Notes under the pieces: model-generated
Told to the model about the DNA's origin: nothing
Database searches by the model: none
Seen by the model: the letters and a program-made list of their open reading frames with translations, nothing else
Translations under genes and position numbers: made by a program
Part shown: piece by piece, positions 42,020 to 51,488 of the stretch
How positions within the stretch are numbered: position 1 is the first letter of the stretch
How the letters are laid out: each line of letters opens with the position of its first letter
Source of the DNA: Pelagicoccus albus
GTDB taxonomy: Bacteria; Verrucomicrobiota; Verrucomicrobiia; Opitutales; Opitutaceae
DNA: 64,000 nucleotides
Assembly (NCBI RefSeq): GCF_014230145.1
Contig: NZ_JACHVC010000012.1
Coordinates: 687,001-751,000, forward strand
Direction: 5' to 3'

Positions 42020-43107
42020 GAGCTCCACAACGACTTCTAGTTTGCGCAAACGGAAACGATGGCCAAATGCTCCAGCTTAAAGCCTTCTATGAAACCCTGC
42101 GCTCCGAGAGAAAGGGAAACTTTAAAGGAGATATATGTATCCTATCCACCAGTCTAACCAAACCTGTTCAGGATTTCCTTTCAAGAGACGGCATTAAATA
42201 TCATATCGATCCGATCGAATTTCTTTTTTCATCGTCTCTCGCAAAAAAGATCGGACTTTTCGAACACGTAAGAAATGTCGTTAACACCGCCTTCCAGAGT
42301 ACCTGTCACCATTTAAGTCCGTATTCAGATATCGCTGCACAGCGATGCAAAGAGGTCGCAGCCATTTCACTTTTCTCCCGTGCAATCGCAAATAGAGAGC
42401 ATACACGTATTTGGCAGGTGACCGGTAAAGCCCTATTCGAAACCTACCGGAACAAACACTTTAGCAAACTAGGAATCCTTAGTCTGTTTGATTCAATTCG
42501 TAATGACTACGACAAAATACTGCTTTGCGATGGAGACATGATATTTCAACGCCCTGTATCCGAACTATTTGAATTGGTAAATGACGATAGAGCGTACGTA
42601 GGAGACGAAATAAACAGCATTACACCTGGAACTGGGATCTATAGAAGCAACCGTCTAGCTGCGAGACTACACCCTAAAAAGCTTAGCAAAGACCTCTCCA
42701 TGGGTCCGAACGCCCATGAGCTGAACGTAGGAGTAATACTCTCCAGAACGAATCGAATGGAGCAGCTCATGAATGAATGGAAGAGCATAATGTTCGAAAA
42801 TGGGATAGAGGATTTATTTTATGCACATCCTTCAGATTTCTGGCACGAGCAGGATTATATGCGCCTCCTGCGTGACATGAACCCTGAAAAATTCTGTAAC
42901 CTCCCCACCACATCGCTCATGCACCTTTGCAATCAGGGAAACACCGTACTCCGTGAAGAGAACGGATTATTCAAAATGAAATCGAATGAGGTGTTGCCCA
43001 CAATTGTTCACTTCCCTGGGGCTTCGTGGAAAAACTACCACAACATTAAAAGCTACTATATGAAATCAATCCTCACATCATTGAACGGCTTAGGCATATA
43101 CAAATAG
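42016..43107 (+). CDS. GT8-like glycosyltransferase
   Basis: Start at the ATG at 42016 (MRAPQRLLVCANGND), coupled to the repeat-protein stop. The 363-residue product has a GT-A look of the GT8 or glycogenin type: a first strand RLLVCANGNDGQMLQLKAF, the DxD motif in KILLCDGDMIFQRPV near the middle, ELNVGVILSRTNRMEQLM and a C-terminal IVHFPGASWKNYH. Donor and acceptor are unknown. The coding sequence is clearly richer in A+T than genes outside the glycan region. Confidence 0.72.
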   Translation: MRAPQRLLVCANGNDGQMLQLKAFYETLRSERKGNFKGDICILSTSLTKPVQDFLSRDGIKYHIDPIEFLFSSSLAKKIGLFEHVRNVVNTAFQSTCHHLSPYSDIAAQRCKEVAAISLFSRAIANREHTRIWQVTGKALFETYRNKHFSKLGILSLFDSIRNDYDKILLCDGDMIFQRPVSELFELVNDDRAYVGDEINSITPGTGIYRSNRLAARLHPKKLSKDLSMGPNAHELNVGVILSRTNRMEQLMNEWKSIMFENGIEDLFYAHPSDFWHEQDYMRLLRDMNPEKFCNLPTTSLMHLCNQGNTVLREENGLFKMKSNEVLPTIVHFPGASWKNYHNIKSYYMKSILTSLNGLGIYK

Positions 43108-43279
43108 GTTTATACCAATATTTTTCATTCGGATTTAGTACAAATCTTAAAATTCGACTGCCATTCAAAAACCAGGAAGCCCTTTTCTTATCAAACAAAG
43201 GGCATAAAATAGCCACTCAAGTCCTGTAGAGCCGCCGCACCAAAGCCATAATAATTGCAAAAGAGACCACAAACACGAC

Positions 43280-44524
43280 ATGCCATACTTCACAGGAATC
43301 TGGGAACATCTAGAAAGCAATCAAACTGCTCTTTCCGAGTTTAGCAGAACATTCGGAAACTTTACCCTGCACGATCTTGGTGCGGCGGGAGGTTGCCCTC
43401 CTCCATATTGCTACGCAACCAACTGCATCAAACTCGTCAATTTTGAGCCAGTTCCCAATGCATCGGTCTCAGCATTCGGTACCAGCATAGAGACAGCTAT
43501 TGGTCCATCTGAACTAAACCGTCTTTACATAAACAAAAGACCTACCACTTCATCACTACTTCGCCCCTGCAAGCGAGTTACCGACAGATACACCTTCCTC
43601 CCTATTTTCGGAAAGGACGACGATATATTCGAGACTGTCGAAGAGATCCCTATCCAAACCACTCCGCTCGATGAGGCCATCTCCCGTTTCAATATTCCAC
43701 CCCCTCAAAGCCTGAAGATCGACGTGCAGGGCCTCACATACGAGGTTCTAGAAGGAGCAAGCAAGACACTGGAAGATCATACCATTTGTATTGGAGCGGA
43801 AGTCGAGTTTATCGAATCCTATACTGACCAAAAGAGCTTTGGCGCTGTCCACGAACTCCTCCGCAGTCAGGATTTTGAACTTTTCAAACAAGATAATCTA
43901 AACAAATGGTACTACCGCAAAAACCTACCTGGAAAGATCCAGAACGGACAACACGCATTCTGTGATTTCCTCTATTTTAGGAGTATTGACACGATAGGGG
44001 TATCAAAATTCTGGAACGAGACCAATGCCCGTCTTTGCCTTGGCCTTCTTCTTTTGCACGATCTAGTCGATTCAGCCGATGCATACTATAAGCGGTTTAC
44101 CGACAATAGCATACTCCACCCGTCCTCTGAGATAGAAGCGATCATATCCGAGTGGAGAAGCGCCCTTAGTTTTTTCTATCATGACCCGTTCGAAAAGCTA
44201 GTAGACCAAAGCGGAAAGCAATATAGCTTAACCGAACTAAGTGGGAAAAAAATTGGAATCTACGGAGCAGGGAGCTACGGAACTTGGATAGAGCAGCGCC
44301 TTAAGGAAGCAACAATCCAACCAATATGTTTCATCGATCAAAACCACCAGAAGCTAGTGGAAAGCAAATCTCTTTTTGTAGTATCGCCAGAGGACAGGCC
44401 ATTAATGAGCTCTCTCGATACCATCGTGATCTGCTCAATCGGTTCCGTCGAACCTATCCGTGCCCATATAGACCAGCTAAATCTTCCGAATAAACCAACC
44501 GTTCTATCCGTATTTCAGCAATAG
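43280..44524 (+). CDS. FkbM-type methyltransferase with C-terminal nucleotide-binding domain
   Basis: The 414-residue product begins with a SAM-dependent methyltransferase of the FkbM kind: FTLHDLGAAGGCPPPY (SAM loop), LVNFEPVPNA, and SLKIDVQGLTYEVLEGA, the family signature. A helical middle follows, then about 90 residues that look like the Rossmann domain at the N-terminus of the DUF115 protein (KKIGIYGAGSYGTWIEQRL, CFIDQNHQKL). FkbM enzymes O-methylate sugars or polyketides. A 172-bp A+T-rich gap precedes it, so it may have its own promoter. It converges on the minus-strand glycan operon. Confidence 0.75.
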   Translation: MPYFTGIWEHLESNQTALSEFSRTFGNFTLHDLGAAGGCPPPYCYATNCIKLVNFEPVPNASVSAFGTSIETAIGPSELNRLYINKRPTTSSLLRPCKRVTDRYTFLPIFGKDDDIFETVEEIPIQTTPLDEAISRFNIPPPQSLKIDVQGLTYEVLEGASKTLEDHTICIGAEVEFIESYTDQKSFGAVHELLRSQDFELFKQDNLNKWYYRKNLPGKIQNGQHAFCDFLYFRSIDTIGVSKFWNETNARLCLGLLLLHDLVDSADAYYKRFTDNSILHPSSEIEAIISEWRSALSFFYHDPFEKLVDQSGKQYSLTELSGKKIGIYGAGSYGTWIEQRLKEATIQPICFIDQNHQKLVESKSLFVVSPEDRPLMSSLDTIVICSIGSVEPIRAHIDQLNLPNKPTVLSVFQQ

Positions 44525-44635
44525 ATTTTAATAAGGATAAGATCGTCCCAATGTCTCCACACCAGCTTGCTCATACAGAGGTGGAACAAGGAAAAAACCG
44601 AGCTTATGGTAAGGGTGCCCCACACACTCAGTTGT

Positions 44636-45334
44636 TCATGCGTCACGAATCTTCAGCAAAGACGTTAAGGCATTCCCTGACCATGTGAGGTCACTAGATT
44701 CGATTTCGAAACCAGCCACTTCAATCATACTTCGCAAAGCGTTTTCAGTAGGCAACCACCACCAAGGGCCGGATTTTGACAAATCATAGGGCACCTTATC
44801 AATTATCCCGCGAGCGACATCGATTCCTACATCCTCCTGCCAGTACACTTTAAGCACATCACGCTCCTCATCACGCAAGGAGGGAACGAAAACAACACCA
44901 GATGGTGGCACCTGGAAAGTGCCTTTTCGGTTTTCAACCCGTTCCTGAGATATGACAGACGTTAATACGAGATACTCCCCCGTCATTTCTCGAAGCTTCG
45001 ACAGCATTAGCATCGGGTCAGGGTGGTGGTAAAGCACGCCGGAACAGTGAACGATATCACTCTTCACAACAGAGCAATCAAAACCCGGACTTCCGATGTC
45101 AGCGCTTATACACTTATAGTCCTGAACGCCGAACGACGACATCCGGTTTTGAAATTTCACCCAATGAGGATCGTCTTCGGCCAAGATATCGACCATCTTA
45201 ATTGACACAGCCCCATTCCGACTGGCAACCGAACATTTCTCATTCACCACTCCCCACAATCCTCCAACTTCTGTAAAGGACCGACCAGAAACAACTTGGG
45301 CAATATATTCATCCCTTAGACTTAACTCTCTCAT
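44636..45334 (-). CDS. Class I SAM-dependent methyltransferase
   Basis: The 232-residue protein shows a methyltransferase core with a weakly conserved SAM loop (FTEVGGLWGVVNEKC), an acidic strand end (VSIKMVDILAEDD) and the motif DIVHCSGVLYHHPDPMLMLSKLREM, typical of sugar or small-molecule methyltransferases, followed by YLVLTSVI. WWWLPTENALRSMIEVAGFEI is the usual C-terminal helix-strand. It is the last gene of the minus glycan operon. Confidence 0.75.
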   Translation of the reverse strand: MRELSLRDEYIAQVVSGRSFTEVGGLWGVVNEKCSVASRNGAVSIKMVDILAEDDPHWVKFQNRMSSFGVQDYKCISADIGSPGFDCSVVKSDIVHCSGVLYHHPDPMLMLSKLREMTGEYLVLTSVISQERVENRKGTFQVPPSGVVFVPSLRDEERDVLKVYWQEDVGIDVARGIIDKVPYDLSKSGPWWWLPTENALRSMIEVAGFEIESSDLTWSGNALTSLLKIRDA

Positions 45335-45409
45335 ATATCGATAACTTGATAAATTTTATAAGGCTGGCCAAAACCCAATAATCGACCTAAACGACAAAAA
45401 CACTTAAGC

Positions 45410-46306
45410 TTACGGTAGCCAATCACTCCATTGTGTGCCCTTAAGCGTTTCGTAAAATTCGCCCTTTAAAGGATGTTCGCTCCTTGGATTCCAAGGCTTG
45501 TCGGACGCAGCGTAATGAATTATCCAAGGTTCATTCCGAGCGAGTTCAAAATCTACTTCGTCGAAAGGACTATGACGCCAACTGGGGTAACGATAGATGT
45601 GCGGAATCTGATTCCAACGCAAATCGAGCTCCCCCCATTGGTTATATAATACGGCATTCAAACCATCCTGATCCCAAAACTGAATTCGCTCGTTGTAGTT
45701 TCTCAAGTAACTTAAGACCCTTTCAGCGATCCGCTCCTTTCTCCACATCTTTAAGTTTATGAACAGCAGTCCCGCGTTAAAGTACTTACAAGTTGGAGAT
45801 ATGGACAATTCACGATAAGTGTTCAGAGGAACATCAAGGGATAGGAACGGCCGACACATCTCATAATTTTCCAATCCCTCGCTAGCGTTCATAACAGGCA
45901 CAGTCATATCTTGTACCGCACATAGCGCATAATCCCCCAGCGGAGTATCCCATAGAACTGATAGGTCTTTTCGTACAACCATGTCGCAGTCGAGATAGAT
46001 AACTCGCTCAACTCTCTCCGGCAGCATTCGAGGCAATAGGATCCGAAAATAAGTCAAAAGATTGACATGACCCGAAACCCTCAACCCGGAGATGTCAGAC
46101 AATTCAGGAGACAACCAATTAACGTCGACTCGATGTGCCTCCCACGAACTCAATACCTTTTTCTTATTCTCAGGGCTAACACCTCCGTCCAAGACAAATA
46201 GTTCGATTTTCTCAGAACAACTTAGCGTATCCAGAATCGATCGAACCATGACCGCAAGCGGCATTGCGAACGAATTGTCACAGGCACAGGCAACGTTTAT
46301 TCCCAT
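45410..46306 (-). CDS. Family 8 glycosyltransferase
   Basis: A retaining GT-A enzyme of 298 residues like LPS glucosyl/galactosyltransferases (WaaI/RfaJ). Motifs in order: VACACDNSFAMPLAVMVRSIL, the DxD in VIYLDCDMVVRKDL, YFNAGLLFINLKMWR, WDQDGLNAVLYNQW and the final IIHYAASDKPWNP histidine segment. Eleven bp downstream of a GT2 gene. Donor probably UDP-hexose. Confidence 0.88.
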   Translation of the reverse strand: MGINVACACDNSFAMPLAVMVRSILDTLSCSEKIELFVLDGGVSPENKKKVLSSWEAHRVDVNWLSPELSDISGLRVSGHVNLLTYFRILLPRMLPERVERVIYLDCDMVVRKDLSVLWDTPLGDYALCAVQDMTVPVMNASEGLENYEMCRPFLSLDVPLNTYRELSISPTCKYFNAGLLFINLKMWRKERIAERVLSYLRNYNERIQFWDQDGLNAVLYNQWGELDLRWNQIPHIYRYPSWRHSPFDEVDFELARNEPWIIHYAASDKPWNPRSEHPLKGEFYETLKGTQWSDWLP

Positions 46307-46317
46307 CTCTCGGTTCC

Positions 46318-47193
46318 TCAGTCGACGCGAAATGCTTGCTCTATGGCATTATCTCCGTCCCCCTCTACACCCTCTCGAGCATAGCTTCTGTAGACTTTAG
46401 ATAAGGTCTTTTTCAATTCACGGACCCCAAGCGACTGAATCCTTGGATTCCTAGAACGAGACAGCACCCCCATATACAATTCAATCTTTGAATACATTCT
46501 CTCCAGTGAACTCGCTTGGCTCTTAGCAGTCGCCGAGGCCGCGTGATAGCGATACTCGGTCATGATCTCAGGCAAATAGACAAATTTTCCTTTTTCACTC
46601 AACAACACCCAGAGAATCCAGTCTTCTACCTGAAACAGCTGATCCATACCCAATGCAATTCCATCAATTGCGCTTCTTCTAATCATAACACTGGAATTAC
46701 AAATGTGATTAGATATCATAAACCCCGTGTCTTTACTGTGATCATATAAACGTATCGCATTGCCCAAATCGAAATGAACATCCAATATCTTCGGGTAAGC
46801 TTTTGTTTCGGACACGATTTCAATGTTAGTATGACAAAGACTTACTTCTGGGTATCGCTCAAACATCCGAACCTGCTTCGCTAGTTTTTCCTTTTTGAAC
46901 AAGTCATCAGCGTCAAGAAATGCCACGTAATCTCCGTTCGCTCTCGATATCCCCAAAGCTCGCGAATAACTCACACCCCTATTACACCCACCTTCATGAC
47001 GGTGGAGGTGAACATTCTTCATAGTCGAAAACCTACTGACTATATCAGCGGTAGCATCCTCAGAACCATCGTCCACAACAAGCAGTTCCCAATTGTCATA
47101 ACTTTGCTCGAACACTGATTGAATAGCGCTTTCCACAAAATTTGCAGCATTATATGCTGGCATGATAATACTTACCAAAGGCCTATTACTCAT
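46318..47193 (-). CDS. Family 2 glycosyltransferase
   Basis: I start at the ATG at 47193 (MSNRPLVSIIMPAYNA), which overlaps the preceding stop by 8 bp; a start five codons earlier is possible. A compact GT-A enzyme of 291 residues: VSIIMPAYNAANFVESAIQSV, ELLVVDDGSEDATADIV, GVSYSRALGISRANGDYVAFLDADDLF and VEDWILWVLLSEKG. Acceptor and donor unknown. Confidence 0.9.
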   Translation of the reverse strand: MSNRPLVSIIMPAYNAANFVESAIQSVFEQSYDNWELLVVDDGSEDATADIVSRFSTMKNVHLHRHEGGCNRGVSYSRALGISRANGDYVAFLDADDLFKKEKLAKQVRMFERYPEVSLCHTNIEIVSETKAYPKILDVHFDLGNAIRLYDHSKDTGFMISNHICNSSVMIRRSAIDGIALGMDQLFQVEDWILWVLLSEKGKFVYLPEIMTEYRYHAASATAKSQASSLERMYSKIELYMGVLSRSRNPRIQSLGVRELKKTLSKVYRSYAREGVEGDGDNAIEQAFRVD

Positions 47194-49150
47194 CAAACAA
47201 CGAATCAAAATTTACCAGATCCAGTTCCGAGAGCTCCGTCTTCCTAGAAGCGTTGAATAATCCCCCTCCTCCACTTCTGAAAATTCTAGCGGCCGCACGA
47301 AACGCACAAGCCTGCAAATCCAATCTAGGCATAGACCAAGTCTCGCCCGGAGAACGATAGTCTGGATGAAAATGATTAACCTCGTCGGTCGAAACTAGGG
47401 CGTTTCTGTACTCCGACACCTTAAAGCGTTCATCTACCACACGCTCCTTAGGCACCGAGAAGGAAAAATCGACGCCGATTAAATAAATCTCTCTTACCCC
47501 CATGTGCCAAGCCAGTTGCAGTTGGTGGTAAATAACAGAGTAACCTCCATGTATCGGGTACACTGCGTCTCTCGAAAACCTAGGCACAGCACTATTCAAG
47601 TCATCACTCGTCAGATCAGCGAGGTAGGCATTGAAACCACTTTCTCGATACCAAAGCGTGTTCTCGTTCGCGAAAGCGAACGAGCTAACCGATGTTGGCA
47701 ACAACATAGGCAAATCAAGTTCCCGAATCCGATCTGCATTGTTCGCAGCCACCAGTTGATCCACCACCGAATAATAGCTAGGCCGCCAGGCTGTATCATC
47801 AAAAGCTAGATATATTTTATTAGATGCAAAAGTTATTTCCCCCTTCAACCGGTCTAAGTCCTCGCAGCTTAAACTTGGCCCATTTCCAACGATGAAAGCT
47901 CGTCGCCCTTGATGGCAATTTCTTAGAGTACCCCAAGAATCAAGCGGAGCTTGGCCCTGACTCCCAACCTTAGCTCCCTTAATCGTACTTCGATCGAAGA
48001 TTTTCCCATTTACGCCAATGCCAAGGATCGGGCAACACAAACCAATTGATAAAATAGCATCATCAACATTCTCATAACCGAATCCCGTATTGTTATAATA
48101 CGGTATAATAACAAAATCGTATTCGTTCCCCCGAACCGCCGCTTTCGTAATATCCGTAATTGATTCCCGCCCCATCATCCCGGGCGAAATAGTAATCACT
48201 TGAGAAACGCCAGAACTCAGATCCAAATCAAAACCTTCCTGCAAAAGCAGATCTATAGTCACCCCCAAACCAGAACCTTGTTTACGCAGCGTAGAAACAA
48301 GCTCCTTGATCCGACCGGGCGGAGCTGAACGAACTAACAGTATTCGATCTCCTCTTCTCAAGTTGAGGTGAGGAACCTTGGAAGGAGTCGGGGCGACTTT
48401 GAGCTGAAATTCAAATTCGTTTCTGCGATAAAATTCGTTTAACTCCGGAAGTCCCAATTGTTCCAGAAACAGCCTCCTATCGAGCTCTCCATTTTCAAAA
48501 TTTTGATTGCGATCATGCACTCTAAAAGCTCCAAGACACTCATCCACTCCTGAAATCCTGCCATAACAGACGGCCGCTCCCTTTAAATAAGCTTCAGCCA
48601 TAGTTTGAAAACAACTCGGTATCTTCCCGATCTTCTTAAGCACCTTAGCCGAGTATGTGGACGCACTGGATGCTGCCTGACAAAGCACTGATAGATCATG
48701 GTTACCTTGCTTAAAGCGGTGAAAAACGTCTCCAACTACAAACGATTCAGAGAACCTGTCATCGCCAATAGTTCCCCCTCTCATTAGCGATAAGTTGTGC
48801 TCGAATGCGACGTAGACCCCAAGGTCGCCAAAAGAACTGACTACCATTTCTAACTTGTTCCGAAACCAAACATCGTCTCCATCCAAAAAAGAAACCACCT
48901 CTCCGTCGACCAACTCAATGGCTGCATTCCAAGCGCTTGCTTGACCTTTGTTTTCCCGAAACCTGATTGTCCTTATTTTTTCCGGGTTACTTCTCGCCAA
49001 TTTCTCTACGATGATATCGGTACCGTCCGAGGAAGCATCATCCACCAAGATAACCTCGAAGTTACGGTAAGTCTGACAAAGAACAGATTCTACGCACTCC
49101 TCAAGATACTCGGCTTGATTATATGTAGTAATTACAACGGAAACTTTCAT
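47186..49150 (-). CDS. Fusion of GT2 glycosyltransferase, Rossmann-like middle and DUF115 domain
   Basis: The start is the ATG at 49150 (MKVSVVITTYNQAEYL); an open frame upstream adds 50 unlikely residues. About 1-230 is a GT2 domain (VILVDDASSDGT, ASAWNAAIELVDGEVVSFLDGDDVW). About 265-400 reads like a GT-B N-lobe (GDRILLVRSAPPGRIKELVSTL, YDFVIIPYY). About 425-654 is a DUF115 domain (RRAFIVGNGPSLSCEDLDRL, FASNKIYLAF, YLIGVDFSF, NHFHPDYRSPGETWSMP, FNASRKTEL) paralogous to that at 37053. Three glycan-linked modules on one chain suggest sequential or linked transfers. Confidence 0.78.
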   Translation of the reverse strand: MKVSVVITTYNQAEYLEECVESVLCQTYRNFEVILVDDASSDGTDIIVEKLARSNPEKIRTIRFRENKGQASAWNAAIELVDGEVVSFLDGDDVWFRNKLEMVVSSFGDLGVYVAFEHNLSLMRGGTIGDDRFSESFVVGDVFHRFKQGNHDLSVLCQAASSASTYSAKVLKKIGKIPSCFQTMAEAYLKGAAVCYGRISGVDECLGAFRVHDRNQNFENGELDRRLFLEQLGLPELNEFYRRNEFEFQLKVAPTPSKVPHLNLRRGDRILLVRSAPPGRIKELVSTLRKQGSGLGVTIDLLLQEGFDLDLSSGVSQVITISPGMMGRESITDITKAAVRGNEYDFVIIPYYNNTGFGYENVDDAILSIGLCCPILGIGVNGKIFDRSTIKGAKVGSQGQAPLDSWGTLRNCHQGRRAFIVGNGPSLSCEDLDRLKGEITFASNKIYLAFDDTAWRPSYYSVVDQLVAANNADRIRELDLPMLLPTSVSSFAFANENTLWYRESGFNAYLADLTSDDLNSAVPRFSRDAVYPIHGGYSVIYHQLQLAWHMGVREIYLIGVDFSFSVPKERVVDERFKVSEYRNALVSTDEVNHFHPDYRSPGETWSMPRLDLQACAFRAAARIFRSGGGGLFNASRKTELSELDLVNFDSLFDE

Positions 49151-49205
49151 TATTTTACGATAACCCCAACATAGGAAATATACCCTCGCAACCCCTAACA
49201 TCTGC

Positions 49206-50486
49206 CTAGACTCGCCTGCGCAGAAGCCTTCTGAGACGAAGCGAGTCCCATCCTTCCAGAAAAACAAAGCCTCGCCCACGGTATCCAAACCACTCTGCAT
49301 TTATCGAGCGACAAACCCTCCTCACATTATTTCGATCACCATGGTTCACGCACGTGTAGAGCACCAGATCGTACCTCTCTCTCTCGAGCTCGGTTATAAC
49401 CCTTTTAGGCAAACTGCGTAGATCAAGATTCCCACTAGCTGGGAACTCAATAACGCGATCTGCGTAATCCTTATTCCGATACACTTCGGGAGAAGCGTCT
49501 GAAATGAGCCAATCTATTTGAGAATCAGGAAGGATTCCACGTATTTCAGCCAAAGCAGCCTCGTTTCGGTCACTCCTTACGACAAGCGTACGTTTTGGCA
49601 TAATCAATTTTACAACCTCATCCATCGGATAAATTCGACGCAAACTATAGTAGTCGGATTTCACGACGGTCTGTGTCAGCTTTAGCTGAAGCCAACGAAA
49701 AGGACCTCGACCACCCTTTTCCAAATGGCGCAAATCGAAGAAGAGGGGAATTGCCTTGGCCCGATAATACGAGTTCAAGCTTGGGATGAGTTGATTTTGA
49801 ACGTAATGATCCAAGTGATACACGCCACTTCCTAGTACAGCATTTTGGCCATGACTACGATAACATCCCAAGTTCCTCAAGGTCGATGATATCTCGCCAT
49901 GACAAAATGCTGTTCTAGTCAAAAATCCATCCGCGCAAACGCGGAAACTGACCGGAATAGGAAAGACTTTTTCCAAGCAATCTCGCGTGAACGACAGACC
50001 CGTAGTTGGAGTAAATTCAGGCAGACGTAGCTCTTTCCGGCTAATTATCCGATAACGGCCAAAACAATCACCCTGCTCCAAACTGTCACGATAAGAGCGA
50101 CCAAGACTGTTGATTCCATCATGCAATTCGAGATTGTGCTGAAACATACAACAAGCCCTGTTGGCAGACACGTGCCGAACCCACTCCAATTTCTCTGGAT
50201 ACCACCAATCATCGCTATCAAGAAAACTAACAACAGTCCCGGATGCGTGGCGAAAAGCAGTATTGAAAGCCTCCGCTTGCCCCCCGTTCTCTCGCAATAG
50301 GATCTTTATCCTATCTGGAGCCAACGCTTCGATTTCTAGAAGTTCCTCCCTCGAACCGTCTGTAGATCCGTCGTCTACGATGATCCACTCAAAGTCACGA
50401 TCCGTTTGCTCTAATACTGATTCTGCCACCTTCCTTAAGAAGGGTCGGTAATTATAATTGGCTGTGATTATCGAGTGAAACGGCAT
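49206..50486 (-). CDS. GT2 glycosyltransferase with C-terminal Rossmann-like domain
   Basis: The 426-residue product has an N-terminal GT-A domain (SIITANYNYRPFLRKVAESV, EWIIVDDGSTDGS, GGQAEAFNTAFRHASGTVVSFLDSDDWW). From about 285 it continues with KRTLVVRSDRNEAALAEI, WLISDASPEVY and YDLVLYTCVNHGDRNNVRR, the same kind of domain as in the middle of the adjacent fusion protein. Shared architecture and adjacency suggest the two genes arose by duplication, with DUF115 gained or lost in one. It is 12 bp downstream of the Gfo/Idh gene. Confidence 0.8.
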   Translation of the reverse strand: MPFHSIITANYNYRPFLRKVAESVLEQTDRDFEWIIVDDGSTDGSREELLEIEALAPDRIKILLRENGGQAEAFNTAFRHASGTVVSFLDSDDWWYPEKLEWVRHVSANRACCMFQHNLELHDGINSLGRSYRDSLEQGDCFGRYRIISRKELRLPEFTPTTGLSFTRDCLEKVFPIPVSFRVCADGFLTRTAFCHGEISSTLRNLGCYRSHGQNAVLGSGVYHLDHYVQNQLIPSLNSYYRAKAIPLFFDLRHLEKGGRGPFRWLQLKLTQTVVKSDYYSLRRIYPMDEVVKLIMPKRTLVVRSDRNEAALAEIRGILPDSQIDWLISDASPEVYRNKDYADRVIEFPASGNLDLRSLPKRVITELERERYDLVLYTCVNHGDRNNVRRVCRSINAEWFGYRGRGFVFLEGWDSLRLRRLLRRRV

Positions 50487-50498
50487 ACAGAAGATCGC

Positions 50499-51485
50499 TT
50501 ATGTTTCTGAATACACTTGATCCATTACCTTCATCAATTTCAACGCATCATTAGAGTTTCCTTCCACCACTGGTACGTCTTGCTCCACGCAATCGAGAAA
50601 CTGGTTTATCTCCGACATCCAAGAGACGTCGGTATGATAGATGATATGCTCCTCGTGGGCGAATCCACCCTGAGCGTTCGGATTGTTGCGCTTGATCGCC
50701 AGGTCCTCGTCGCCGTAAACCCCAGACGAAGTCTTGAGCCCGTTCAGAACCAAGGCCCCTCCCTCTAGAAAGATCTCCAGAGAAAAGAGGTAGCGCCATT
50801 GAGTCATGGTGGAGTGCAAGGAGGCGCAAACTCCGGACTGCAAATTCTTAAAGATGGCAAAGACGTTGTCTTCGATGCCCTCGATTTTCCAATACAGATT
50901 GGAAACCAAAGCATGCACTTCGTCGAAACCTCCGCAGAAATGCAGGAACAGATCCAACATATGGATACCTTGGTCGAGCATAATACCCGCCCCGGCGAGC
51001 TCCGGCTTCGCTCTCCAAGTATCGAAATAGGCTTCATCCACCTCTTTGCCATAACGCCCACGCATCCAGAGCAGTTTGCCAAATTCGCCCGACTCGATCA
51101 GAGTCTTCATTTTCTGGATACTGGGATGATGGCGGTGATTGAAGCCATACATCAGCTTTAGATTCGGATTCGCCGCTTCCACCTCTCGAACAGATTCCAC
51201 GTCCGCCGCATTGAAGCCCGGTGGCTTTTCGGCAAACACGTGTTTTCCCGCCGCAAGGGCTTCCTTGACCAGCGTCGGAATGCGAAAGTTCGGTGTACAG
51301 ATAAAGACCGCGTCGATCTTCGGATCGGTTATGATCTCGCCTTCCGAGCTCGCGACCTCGCAAGGAGCATCGTCTATCGGGGCACTATCAAATACGGAAA
51401 CCACCTCCGCTCGTCGCGAATCCTTAAGGGCCTTCGCCCGGATTCGCCCCATTTTTCCAAAACCGATAATTCCTACTTTTAGCAT
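50499..51485 (-). CDS. Gfo/Idh/MocA oxidoreductase of the sugar-activation cassette
   Basis: A cytoplasmic 328-residue dehydrogenase: KVGIIGFGKMGRIRAKAL at the N-terminus, VFICTPNF, the motif FAEKPPGFNA and catalytic GIMLDQGIHMLDLFLHF. It is 3 bp after the 2-hydroxyacid dehydrogenase gene and part of a four-gene block with a SIS isomerase and a cytidylyltransferase, so it probably oxidises or reduces a sugar intermediate or a nucleotide sugar. Confidence 0.87.
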   Translation of the reverse strand: MLKVGIIGFGKMGRIRAKALKDSRRAEVVSVFDSAPIDDAPCEVASSEGEIITDPKIDAVFICTPNFRIPTLVKEALAAGKHVFAEKPPGFNAADVESVREVEAANPNLKLMYGFNHRHHPSIQKMKTLIESGEFGKLLWMRGRYGKEVDEAYFDTWRAKPELAGAGIMLDQGIHMLDLFLHFCGGFDEVHALVSNLYWKIEGIEDNVFAIFKNLQSGVCASLHSTMTQWRYLFSLEIFLEGGALVLNGLKTSSGVYGDEDLAIKRNNPNAQGGFAHEEHIIYHTDVSWMSEINQFLDCVEQDVPVVEGNSNDALKLMKVMDQVYSET

Positions 51486-51488
51486 TTT

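Noticed and set aside
49151-49300. N-terminal extension of the GT2-DUF115 fusion
   Set aside because: The 50 extra residues overlap the end of the upstream GT2 gene and do not resemble a GT2 start; the ATG at 49150 begins exactly at the first beta strand.
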